Shown here piece after piece: positions 1 to 6,521 of a stretch of DNA of 10,594 nucleotides. The notes below the pieces were generated by a model that saw only the letters and a list, made by a program, of their open reading frames with translations, was not told where the DNA came from and did not search any database. Where the stretch lies: positions 1-10,594 of the forward strand of contig JANWVS010000029.1 in NCBI GenBank assembly GCA_025056835.1. Reading direction: 5' to 3'. The first letter of the stretch is position 1; each line of letters begins with the position of its first letter. A program made the position numbers and the translations under genes. Source of the DNA: Gemmataceae bacterium. Lineage in GTDB: Bacteria; Planctomycetota; Planctomycetia; Gemmatales; Gemmataceae.

Positions 1-996
1 CTCAGCCACCAATAAAACGGCCCGCCCCTGGGGACGCAGCACCCGATCCATCTCCTGGACCACGGCGCGATACAGCGGGGCAATCGCTTGCGGATCACTC
101 ATCTGCTTGCCGAACGGCAGATTGCAGATGATGCGGTCGACGCTCCGGCTCTCTAGGGGCAAGCACCGCGCGTCCCAGGTTTGCAACGGTACTTGTTGCA
201 AGGCGAACAAATTCGCCTTGGCGGCGCGGAGGTGGTGTGCATCGATGTCGCCGCCGAGGAGCGTGACGTTCCAGGGAGCGCTCTGCCGCTGCGCCCGCCG
301 AACCAGCAGCACCGCCTCTGCCAAGATCGTTCCCGCCCCACACATCGGATCGAGGACGACCTGCCCCGGCTGAATTTCCGCCAGGCGCACCAACGCCGCG
401 GCCAGGGTCGGTCGCAACGAGGCCGGAAAATGTTCGACTTTGTAGGTGCGGTGACGCATGGTTCGATCGGAAAGACGCACACCGCAAATGGCCGTGGCAC
501 CGTGGATCGTCAGCCAGAATTCCGTGGCAGCATGCTCCTCGGCAGGCCGCCAACTGGGCGGAATCGTGTCGGCCAACCCTTCCGCAAAAGCCTTCTGGGC
601 ATCGACGCGGCGATAACCATGTTCTCCGGTCATTTGCACAACCAGGCGAAAGGTCGGCCGGCCGCGGGGTTTCGGTCGAAGGTGATGATGAATTTTCAAG
701 AGGGTCGGCCAATCGGGCTGCTTGGCGGTCCATTGGCGAATGCTTTTCAAATCGACGGCACGATAACTTAACTGGTCGGTTCCCCAGGCATAGAGGAACA
801 CGTCTTCGGTCGTCTTTAAGTGCAGAAGGGCGCGGCTGATTTCCGGCGGTCGAAAAACAACCAGACCGCGGGCGGTTCGTTTGATCTCAGCGTTCAGCTC
901 GGTGCGAATTTCGTCGCTGGCCACCGGCTCCAATCCCGGGTGGACCATGGCATAACAAGCCGGCGTTTCGGCGCGTGGCGATCGGCTTCGTCCCAT
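1..996 (-). CDS. THUMP-domain class I SAM-dependent RNA (guanine-N2) methyltransferase, C-terminus cut by window edge
   Basis: The frame stays open from an ATG at 996 to the left edge, giving 332 visible residues and no stop. Residues about 12-175 look like the N-terminal ferredoxin-like/THUMP RNA-binding region. Residues about 180-332 are a Rossmann methyltransferase domain: RHRTYK and FPASLRPTLAAAL (182-202), SAM motif I DPMCGAGT (216-223), acidic motif II GGDID (248-252), catalytic motif IV NLPFGKQ (292-298), and GRAVLL near the edge. An N-[LP]-P-[FY] motif IV is typical of enzymes that methylate an exocyclic amino group. The NLPFGK...GRAVLL arrangement resembles, from memory, the THUMPD3/Trm14/TrmN group that makes m2G at tRNA position 6. 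An RlmL-like 23S rRNA specificity is the alternative. The start is fixed by an in-frame TAG at 1039-1041 with no other ATG below it; the next in-frame ATG is at 948. No strong Shine-Dalgarno precedes it. The gene is divergent from the TPR/alpha-CTD gene. The family is clear; the RNA target is inference. Confidence 0.9.
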   Translation of the reverse strand, partial: MGRSRSPRAETPACYAMVHPGLEPVASDEIRTELNAEIKRTARGLVVFRPPEISRALLHLKTTEDVFLYAWGTDQLSYRAVDLKSIRQWTAKQPDWPTLLKIHHHLRPKPRGRPTFRLVVQMTGEHGYRRVDAQKAFAEGLADTIPPSWRPAEEHAATEFWLTIHGATAICGVRLSDRTMRHRTYKVEHFPASLRPTLAAALVRLAEIQPGQVVLDPMCGAGTILAEAVLLVRRAQRQSAPWNVTLLGGDIDAHHLRAAKANLFALQQVPLQTWDARCLPLESRSVDRIICNLPFGKQMSDPQAIAPLYRAVVQEMDRVLRPQGRAVLLVAE

Positions 997-1012
997 GGTC
1001 TCGAACCTGGAC

Positions 1013-1040
1013 TTGCAGCCTCTCCTGCTGTCGTTATACT
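1013..1040 (+). promoter_or_regulatory. Candidate sigma70-type promoter for the TPR/alpha-CTD gene
   Basis: TTGCAG (1013-1018) and TATACT (1035-1040) are separated by 16 bp and each matches the sigma70 consensus at most positions. Transcription would start near 1047, giving a leader of about 38 nt before the ATG at 1085. The GGAGG at 1076-1080 lies in that leader. The same core read on the minus strand gives TATAAC (1038-1033), a possible -10 for the divergent methyltransferase gene, but no convincing -35 was found there. This is sequence matching only, and planctomycete promoter preferences are poorly known. Confidence 0.4.
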
Positions 1041-1084
1041 AAATTTTTGCGGCATTCCGGGGCTTTTTCCGAGATGGAGGAACG

Positions 1085-2422
1085 ATGGTCGAGGCGATGT
1101 TGATCGACTTGAAAGCGTTGTTGGTGGAGCGCGAAGATTGCGACGCCGGCACGGTTCAGCGAGTGCGCGATGGCCTGGCCCAAGGGAAAACCCAATTCCG
1201 CACCTTACGCGAGGTCAACGATATTCTGAAGAAACGTCTCGAAACCGCCACGGGACCGAACACCAAGAAATTACACCTGAAACTCGGCATTACCAATTAT
1301 TTCCTCGGCCATCTGTCGACCGCTATCGAAAACCTTCGGCAGGCCGACGGAGCGCTGGCGGCTTTTTATCTGGGCAAGGCCCTGTTGGAGCACCAACAAC
1401 TCGACGAAGCCTACAAAGCATTCGAAAAAGCCGAAAAATTGGGCTACACGTCCGCGCAGGTGTCGTTACAGAAAGCGGGGATCCATCGCCTCAAGGGCGA
1501 GATCGCGCAAGCCCGCGCCCTCCTGAACAAGCTGGCCGACCAAGCCACGCACAATGCCGAGTACCATTATCAATTGGCCTGTTGTCACCAAGCCGAAGGA
1601 CAGCGCGAGCAGGCGCTACGCAGCTTCGAACGCGCCGTTGAGCTGGATCCCACGCACACCAACGCCCTGTTCCAGCTCGGCCACGCCAACGACCTCGCCG
1701 GCAACGACGAAGAAGCCATTCAATTCTACGAACGCTGCCTCAATCATCCCCCCTTGCACGTCGGCTTGCTCATGAACCTCGGCATTCTTTACGAAGACGC
1801 CGAAAAATACGACAAGGCCGTCGATTGTTATCGACGCATCCTCCACGCGAATCCGAATCATGACCAAGCGCGCTTGTTCCTCAAGGATGCCGAGGCTTCC
1901 CTCACTCAGTTCTACAATCCGGACCAGGAAGCGGTCGACAGCCGCTTCAGCCAAGTGCTGGAAATGAGCGTGACCGATTTCGAGCTTTCCGTCCGAAGTC
2001 GAAACTGCCTCAAGAAGATGAATATCCGCACGCTCGGCGACCTGACGCGCGTCAGCGAGTCGCAACTGCTCGCCAGTAAGAACTTCGGCGAAACCTCATT
2101 GAATGAAATCAAAGAACTGCTCGCCTCCAAGGGGTTGCGCCTGGGGATGGCCCTGGAGGACGGCGCCCACTTCGAGCGGCGTTTCCACGGTCAGCAACCC
2201 TTGACCGAGCAGGAGCAAGCAGTCCTCAACAAACCGGTGAGCGAACTCAACCTGTCGGTCCGTGCCCGAAAATGCATGAACCGACTCGGCATCACGACGC
2301 TGGGCGAACTCATCAACCGCACCGCCGACGAGTTGCTCGAATCCAAAAACTTCGGCATGACGTCGCTGAACGAGGTGCGGGAAAAACTGCGGCAATACGG
2401 CCTGACGTTGCGCGGCGATTAG
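1085..2422 (+). CDS. Tetratricopeptide-repeat protein with two C-terminal RNA polymerase alpha-CTD domains
   Basis: This is a 445-residue, apparently cytoplasmic protein with no signal peptide or membrane helix. GGAGG at 1076-1080, four bases before the ATG, supports the start. After a charged helical lead (about 1-60), TPR-like helical repeats run from about 60 to 270; the clearest are at 157-190, 191-224 and 225-257. Two domains resembling the C-terminal domain of RpoA follow, at about 294-356 and 382-445. By hand alignment to E. coli RpoA, copy 1 keeps D259, E261, R265, N268, C269, K271, G296 and S299 (here D298, E300, R304, N307, C308, K310, G335, S338) but has T337 for K298. Copy 2 keeps R265, C269, G296 and S299 but has N389, K396 and N399 for E261, N268 and K271. 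The full RpoA N-terminal dimerisation domain is absent, so this is not the polymerase subunit. Similar TPR/alpha-CTD proteins occur in planctomycetes; their function is unknown to me. A role contacting promoter DNA, sigma or activators, with TPRs as partner-binding arms, is inference. Confidence 0.93.
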   Translation: MVEAMLIDLKALLVEREDCDAGTVQRVRDGLAQGKTQFRTLREVNDILKKRLETATGPNTKKLHLKLGITNYFLGHLSTAIENLRQADGALAAFYLGKALLEHQQLDEAYKAFEKAEKLGYTSAQVSLQKAGIHRLKGEIAQARALLNKLADQATHNAEYHYQLACCHQAEGQREQALRSFERAVELDPTHTNALFQLGHANDLAGNDEEAIQFYERCLNHPPLHVGLLMNLGILYEDAEKYDKAVDCYRRILHANPNHDQARLFLKDAEASLTQFYNPDQEAVDSRFSQVLEMSVTDFELSVRSRNCLKKMNIRTLGDLTRVSESQLLASKNFGETSLNEIKELLASKGLRLGMALEDGAHFERRFHGQQPLTEQEQAVLNKPVSELNLSVRARKCMNRLGITTLGELINRTADELLESKNFGMTSLNEVREKLRQYGLTLRGD

Positions 2423-2545
2423 GCGTTCGCGAGGGCCAAAAAGGTTCGTCGAGCGGCCGGGTCCGCCGGCGCTTGCCGGGAGTTGGGGGAAACGTTACAA
2501 AATGGCCAACCGTCTGCAGGCTGGCGTCGTTCGTAGGAGTGGATT

Positions 2546-3301
2546 ATGCGCGTATCATCTCTCGTAGCTCTGGCCGTCGTCGTGCTCGTCATCCTGTATT
2601 TCGTCTTCCTGACCCCGGAATGGGCGATCGACCTGTACATGCAGGCGACCGGCTATGGTCCGGCGAAAACGCCCACCGAGGCCGTCGACAAATTCCTCAA
2701 GGCGGTCAAGGCCCGTGATCTGCGGACGGCGTCGCGGTTCTGCACCGCTGGCTTTGCCGAACAACTGAAGCGCGGCCACACGGCGGCACGGGAGATGGGA
2801 CCGTTGATCGACAGCATCTACGAATACGCCAAAAACAAAGGCTTGTGGACCGACAAGGTGGTCGATTACCTGGTCTTGCTCGATCCTTTCCCCAAGAACC
2901 TCCTGGCCGCCGGCCCCCCGAAGGAGGTCGACGACAGCAAGGCCATCGGCTTCGTTAAAATCGACAACATCTGGCCGGAAAACACGACGCCGCAATTCTT
3001 CGCCCCTGGCCAGTTGCACGCGGAGTGGAGTCGGCTCGATCCCCGGATGTTCAGCAGCGCGCTCTTTCCGCGCATGCTGGTCAACCCGAAGGGCTTCCCA
3101 ATCGTCAAGGAAGGCTCGGAATGGAAGCTCGATTTGTCGCTGCCGTCGAACCAGATGCCGTTTGTGGAGCATTATTTGAAAAACTACAAGGCCTACCACA
3201 CCGGGCTTTCGATCTTTCGCCGCGATTTGACCAACGACCGCTTTGATTCGAAGAAGCGCTTCGAGGGAGACCTCATCGCCGTCATGCAAGACGCGAAATG
3301 A
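2546..3301 (+). CDS. Membrane-anchored protein of unknown function with a possible NTF2-like region
   Basis: This is a 251-residue protein. AGGAG at 2535-2539, six bases before the ATG, supports the start. Residues about 5-23 form one strongly hydrophobic helix after a short basic N-terminus (MRVSS), so it is probably a signal anchor with the rest outside the cytoplasm. Residues 42-74 (starting TPTEAVDKFLKAVKARDLRTA) resemble the opening helices of NTF2-like/DUF4878-type proteins, where such a helix precedes a curved sheet. The remainder (about 110-251) is globular-looking with many aromatic residues and no catalytic motif I recognise. It lies 123 bp downstream of the TPR/alpha-CTD gene on the same strand, so read-through is possible. 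A weak pair TTGCCG (2473-2478) and TTACAA (2495-2500) with a 16 bp spacer could be its own promoter. It converges with the beta-propeller gene, 46 bp away. I do not recognise the family with certainty and propose no function. Confidence 0.85.
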   Translation: MRVSSLVALAVVVLVILYFVFLTPEWAIDLYMQATGYGPAKTPTEAVDKFLKAVKARDLRTASRFCTAGFAEQLKRGHTAAREMGPLIDSIYEYAKNKGLWTDKVVDYLVLLDPFPKNLLAAGPPKEVDDSKAIGFVKIDNIWPENTTPQFFAPGQLHAEWSRLDPRMFSSALFPRMLVNPKGFPIVKEGSEWKLDLSLPSNQMPFVEHYLKNYKAYHTGLSIFRRDLTNDRFDSKKRFEGDLIAVMQDAK

Positions 3302-3347
3302 CGTGCCGCGCCCGGCAAAGGTCGCCCGAGCAGCCGCAGCTGGAACC

Positions 3348-4562
3348 TTACCGCAGGGCAAAGCAAGCCAGCACCTTTTGGTCGCGCGCATAGAGGCGAC
3401 CGTCGGCCAAGGCAATTTGCGCCCGCACGGGTCCGGATTCAAAAACCACGGCCCGCGCGCGTTCTTGGTAGGCCCGGGGCGTTGCTGCGACGAGCAGCAG
3501 CTCGCCGCGCTCCGTGAGGACAATGATTTCGTTGCCGACCAGGATCATCGACCCGCAGCCAAAGCGGCGTTGTTCCCACATCACGCTCTGCGACTTGAGT
3601 TCCACGCACCGAAAACTCGGGCCGCTTTCCTGTCGGCCGTGGAAGCCGAAGAGGTAGCCGTCGCGATGGACGCACGTGTTATAATGGTTGGTCATTAACT
3701 CATCGGTGTCCCACAGTTTGTCGGCGCCGTCCTTGCGAAGTCGGAGCAGCAGCGCGCCGGTGTCGTAGCTGGTGGAAAAGAAAGCGGTGTCCCCCAGGAT
3801 GAGCGGCGTGGCGGCATTGACGGAAGCGTCGATCCGCGACCGCCAGCGCATGCTGAAGAGTTCCCGGCCCGTGTGAGGCTCGAGAACGACCACGCCGTTG
3901 CGCGTGAAGAAAACCGCCTGTGTGCTGTCGTTGATGACCGCCAGTGTGGGCGAAGAGTAACTCGCACCGTCGTTGGTCGCCCGCCAAATCTCCTTTCCCG
4001 TGTCGAGGGCAAAGGCCACGATCCCGGCATTCTTGCCGCCCACGTTGACCAAGACGCGTCCGTCGACCACCAACGGCGAGGTGCCCACGCCGAAAAAGTT
4101 TCGAGGAACCTGGTAGTCGCTCATGATGTTGCGGCCCCAGAGCTTCTTCCCCGAGGCCAACGACCAGGCATGGAGCCAGCCGTCGGCGCCGAGCGTGACC
4201 ACCGTGTCGCGGACCACGGCCGGCGTGGAGCGGGGGCCGTCTCCCTTGCCGAAGTCGTCTTCGAAGGCGGTCGGATAGCCGGCTTTCCACACCGGCGTGC
4301 CGTCGGTCCGCCAACATTCGACCACTTCCTCATCGCCGAGGCGGTGGAACACGATCAAGCGCTCGCCGACGACGACCGGACCGGCATAACCGGGGCCGAC
4401 CGGCTTGGACCACAAGCGCTTCGGCCCTTGGCGCCCCCAAGGCAGAACGCCGCTTTCCGCGGACGTTGCGTTGCGTCGGGGACCTAGGAACTGCGGCCAA
4501 TCCTCGGCAACCAGGGGCCTCGTGCTCGCGCACAAAAGAAGAGCAACCACGACGCGGCGCAT
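3348..4562 (-). CDS. Secreted PQQ-like (WD40-like) beta-propeller repeat protein
   Basis: This is a 404-residue protein. Residues 1-19 (MRRVVVALLLCASTRPLVA) form a signal peptide with probable cleavage before EDWPQFLGP, a mature N-terminus very common in planctomycete outer-wall and periplasmic propeller proteins. The body carries blade repeats of the PQQ/quinoprotein alcohol dehydrogenase type, each with a W/F, an A/V-[FL]-x-x-x-(S/D)-G-x-x-x-W pattern: HAWSLASGKKLW, VAFALDTGKEIW, VVLEPHTGRELF, and a last DGRLYARDQKVLACF. About six to seven blades would fit. No cofactor-binding residues or dehydrogenase active site could be identified, so a scaffold or interaction role is as likely as an enzymatic one. 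The frame is open to 4805, but those extra 81 residues are low-complexity and overlap the neighbouring SUMF1 gene. The ATG at 4562 with GAGGG seven bases upstream and an immediate signal peptide is preferred. It lies 40 bp downstream of the SUMF1-fold gene, probably in one transcript. Confidence 0.9.
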   Translation of the reverse strand: MRRVVVALLLCASTRPLVAEDWPQFLGPRRNATSAESGVLPWGRQGPKRLWSKPVGPGYAGPVVVGERLIVFHRLGDEEVVECWRTDGTPVWKAGYPTAFEDDFGKGDGPRSTPAVVRDTVVTLGADGWLHAWSLASGKKLWGRNIMSDYQVPRNFFGVGTSPLVVDGRVLVNVGGKNAGIVAFALDTGKEIWRATNDGASYSSPTLAVINDSTQAVFFTRNGVVVLEPHTGRELFSMRWRSRIDASVNAATPLILGDTAFFSTSYDTGALLLRLRKDGADKLWDTDELMTNHYNTCVHRDGYLFGFHGRQESGPSFRCVELKSQSVMWEQRRFGCGSMILVGNEIIVLTERGELLLVAATPRAYQERARAVVFESGPVRAQIALADGRLYARDQKVLACFALR

Positions 4563-4602
4563 GCGTATTCCCTCGACCGAAAACGGCAAAGGCGAACCGT
4601 CG

Positions 4603-5442
4603 CTATGGTCCATCGGCTGCCTTGGCGCAGCGGAAGCCGATCTTGTCGTTGCGCGTCTCGGCCGGGGCGCGGCCCCGCGCGGCGCATCGGGCGGCGTCGG
4701 CCGAATCATTCCACGACCCGCCACGAATGACGCGCTCCTTGGCCTTGGGCACGCGACGCGCACTGCCGTCGGTCGGCGCTCCTTGGTAATCGGGCGCCCA
4801 GTCATCCGCTACCCATTCCCAGTTGTAGCCGTGCATATCGAACAGGCCCCACGGGTTGGCGGCCTTTTCGCCCACGGGCGGGTCGAACCCGGCGGAGTTG
4901 GCCGAATACCAGCAGTATTTCCCCAACTCTTCCAACGAATCGCCGTGAGACCAGGCCGTGGTCGTGCCGGCGCGGCAGGCGTATTCCCATTCGGCTTCGG
5001 TCAAGAGGCGAATGCGCTCCTTGTCGCCCAGCAACTTCAGCGCTCGCAATTCCTTGGTTGCCTTGTCGCAGAACTCATTTGCTTCGGCCCAACTGACGAC
5101 CTCCACGGCGTTGCGCAGCCCTTTCCATTTGCTGGGATTGTAACCCATGACCACGTGATACAGTTCCTGGGTCACTTCGTACTTGTTCACCGCGAACGAA
5201 TAAGCAAAAGCGACCTCGTGGATCGGTAATTCCTCACGGGCTGCTTTGGAACCCATCAAAAACTTCGCCGGGAACTTCCCCTGCCCCGGCGTCAGCAGCA
5301 CGAAGTCGGCAACGAAGCGCCGCAAGATGTCCGCCTTGCGCGGCGTCGGGTCCGGAAGTTTCTTCTCATCTTGCTGGGAGCCGACGACGGCGTGAGCAGC
5401 CAATCCCACCAGCAACAGTACCATGGCACCGTTTCGCTTCAT
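4603..5442 (-). CDS. Secreted SUMF1/FGE-fold protein lacking the formylglycine-enzyme catalytic cysteines
   Basis: This is a 279-residue protein. Residues 1-22 form a signal peptide (basic MKRNG, then a hydrophobic core ending AVVGS). The SUMF1 (FGE-sulfatase) fold covers about 42-274: FLMGS (61-65), FAVNKYEVTQELY (83-95), LLTEAEWEYACRAGTTT (146-162), NPWGLFDMHG (196-205), NWEW (207-210), VIRGGSW (238-244), RCAARG (252-257) and IGFRCAKA (268-275). In true formylglycine-generating enzymes the segment after GGS(Y/W) holds the copper-binding active-site cysteine pair (human C336/C341). Here it reads NDSADAAR, shorter and without cysteine, so sulfatase-activating activity is not expected. The usual GNVWEW is GYNWEW. 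Non-catalytic SUMF1 domains are common in bacteria, often as extracytoplasmic carbohydrate-binding or interaction modules; which applies here is unknown. The start is ATG 5442, with GAGG five bases upstream. The longer open frame to 5772 overlaps the GNAT gene and was rejected. It is first in a probable two-gene operon with the beta-propeller gene. Confidence 0.92.
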   Translation of the reverse strand: MKRNGAMVLLLVGLAAHAVVGSQQDEKKLPDPTPRKADILRRFVADFVLLTPGQGKFPAKFLMGSKAAREELPIHEVAFAYSFAVNKYEVTQELYHVVMGYNPSKWKGLRNAVEVVSWAEANEFCDKATKELRALKLLGDKERIRLLTEAEWEYACRAGTTTAWSHGDSLEELGKYCWYSANSAGFDPPVGEKAANPWGLFDMHGYNWEWVADDWAPDYQGAPTDGSARRVPKAKERVIRGGSWNDSADAARCAARGRAPAETRNDKIGFRCAKAADGP

Positions 5443-5497
5443 CGCGGCCTCGGACCAAGGGGAGCTAGGTTTCTCGCTGCTCTCTTTGTATTTTCCA

Positions 5498-5505
5498 ACT
5501 ATAAT
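5498..5505. promoter_or_regulatory. Overlapping divergent -10 elements between the SUMF1 and GNAT genes
   Basis: The plus strand carries a perfect TATAAT at 5500-5505, which would serve the GNAT gene (start about 5512, leader about 27 nt). The minus strand carries TATAGT at 5503-5498, which would serve the SUMF1 gene (leader about 50 nt). They lie near the middle of a 96 bp divergent intergenic region (5443-5538). I could not find a good -35 at the usual distance on either strand, so this rests on the -10 match and position alone. Confidence 0.4.
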
Positions 5506-5521
5506 GCGAAAAGCCTCTCGA

Positions 5522-5528
5522 GGGAGGA
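5522..5528 (+). promoter_or_regulatory. Shine-Dalgarno that decides the GNAT start
   Basis: GGGAGGA lies ten bases before the GTG at 5539. No ATG is available between it and the conserved start of the GNAT fold, and the only upstream in-frame ATG (5371) lies inside the divergent SUMF1 gene. This makes GTG 5539 the preferred initiation codon. Confidence 0.6.
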
Positions 5529-5538
5529 CGCGCCAACC

Positions 5539-6492
5539 GTGGTTGAGTATCGTACTTTTCGCAACACCGACCCGCCGCGGTTGGTCGAGGTCTGGAATCA
5601 AGCCTTTCCCGGTCGGGGCGCGGTTGCCTTGCGCAACAGCACTCCCCTGGAGCGTTTCGTCCTTTCCAAGCCCTATTTCGACCCCGCGGGACTCATTCTG
5701 GCCAATGAAGGGAGCCAATGCGTCGGCTTCGCCCATTCGGCGGTGGTCGATTCCGACTGCGGTTTGAAGCAAGGCGTGCTCTGTATGTTAGGCGTACGGC
5801 CCGCGCACCGCGGCCGCGGCATCGGTCAGGAACTGTTGCGCCGCAGTGAAAGGTACCTCGCCGAGCGCGGTGCTCAGATCTTCCTGGCCGGCGGTTACGA
5901 TCGATCGAATCCGTTCTACTTTGGCATCTACGGCGGCGCCAACTGCCCGGGCTTTTTGCAGAGCAATCCGGAGGCGGAACCGTTTTTTCTGGCCCATGGT
6001 TATCGCGTCCAGCAAACGATCGTCATTTTGCACCGACAACTCGATGCGCCGCTGCGCATTTCCGACCCGCGTTTCGCGGCGTTGCGGAGCCAGTACCACG
6101 TCTGCATGCATTCACCGCGCCGATTGAAGGACTGGTGGCAAGAATGCACCGTCGGCGTGGTCGAGCCGTTGGAATTCCGCCTGGAAGACCGGTCCGGCGC
6201 GACCAAAGCCCGAGCCTTAGCCTGGGAAATGGAAGGTTTCAGCGCCCGGTGGGGCCGGCCGACGGTCGGCGTCATCGACTTTGAAGTCGAACCATCGTGT
6301 CGCCGGCAAGGGTTGGGCAAGTATCTTTTGACGGCCATCCTGAAGCAACTTCACGACCAGTATTTCCAAGCCGTCGAAGTGCAGATCGACGAAACCAATG
6401 ACCCGGCAGTGCAGTTTCTCAGCCCGCTGGGTTTCGAGCAAGTCGACATCGGCCGCGTCTACGCCAAGGACGTGCCGGCGGCGCTGTCGTAA
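5539..6492 (+). CDS. Tandem-domain GNAT N-acetyltransferase (GTG start)
   Basis: With a GTG start at 5539 the protein has 317 residues and two GNAT (GCN5-related acetyltransferase) domains. Domain 1 (about 4-160) begins YRTFRNTDPPRLVEVWNQAF, and its acetyl-CoA pyrophosphate loop is VRPAHRGRGIGQELL (86-100, RGRGIG at 91-96). Domain 2 (about 170-317) has VEPSCRRQGLGKYLL, with RRQGLG at 255-260, followed by NDPAVQFLSPLGFEQV, the helix-turn typical of the GNAT C-terminus. Both loops keep the R/Q-x-x-G-x-G pattern, so both could bind acyl-CoA. This differs from many two-domain GNATs, where one half is degenerate. The architecture recalls mycothiol synthase, but nothing suggests that substrate. No signal peptide is seen, so it is cytoplasmic. 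It lies 29 bp upstream of the FAD oxidoreductase gene on the same strand, probably co-transcribed. The acceptor substrate (small molecule, antibiotic or protein) cannot be read from the sequence. Confidence 0.88.
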   Translation: MVEYRTFRNTDPPRLVEVWNQAFPGRGAVALRNSTPLERFVLSKPYFDPAGLILANEGSQCVGFAHSAVVDSDCGLKQGVLCMLGVRPAHRGRGIGQELLRRSERYLAERGAQIFLAGGYDRSNPFYFGIYGGANCPGFLQSNPEAEPFFLAHGYRVQQTIVILHRQLDAPLRISDPRFAALRSQYHVCMHSPRRLKDWWQECTVGVVEPLEFRLEDRSGATKARALAWEMEGFSARWGRPTVGVIDFEVEPSCRRQGLGKYLLTAILKQLHDQYFQAVEVQIDETNDPAVQFLSPLGFEQVDIGRVYAKDVPAALS

Positions 6493-6521
6493 AATAGCCG
6501 CCGAGCGGACGTCTGGCAACG

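Noticed and set aside
95..733. 212-codon minus-strand and 196-codon plus-strand frames over the methyltransferase gene
   Set aside because: The third frame, open from 996 to the window edge, carries all SAM methyltransferase motifs; the others are shadows.
820..1641. 273-codon plus-strand frame crossing the methyltransferase/TPR divergent region
   Set aside because: It is Arg-rich without a domain and runs through the probable promoter and into the TPR gene in another frame.
2466..2479. Small hairpin CCGGC-GCTT-GCCGG downstream of the TPR/alpha-CTD gene as a terminator
   Set aside because: It has only five base pairs and no T-tract; such stems are frequent by chance in GC-rich sequence.
2555..3523. 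A 322-codon open frame antisense to the membrane-anchored protein gene
   Set aside because: It spans two genes, shows no domain, and the plus-strand frame has a Shine-Dalgarno and an N-terminal hydrophobic helix.
4563..4805. N-terminal extension of the beta-propeller protein to 485 residues
   Set aside because: The extra residues are Arg/Pro/Ala-rich shadow sequence over the SUMF1 gene's 3' end, and they would bury a clear signal peptide.
5371..5538. ATG start at 5371 for the GNAT gene
   Set aside because: It lies inside the divergent SUMF1 coding region and upstream of the TATAAT; the GTG at 5539 has a Shine-Dalgarno and fits the domain boundary.
5443..5772. N-terminal extension of the SUMF1-fold protein to 389 residues
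   Set aside because: It would overlap the GNAT gene by over 200 bp and place the signal peptide internally.
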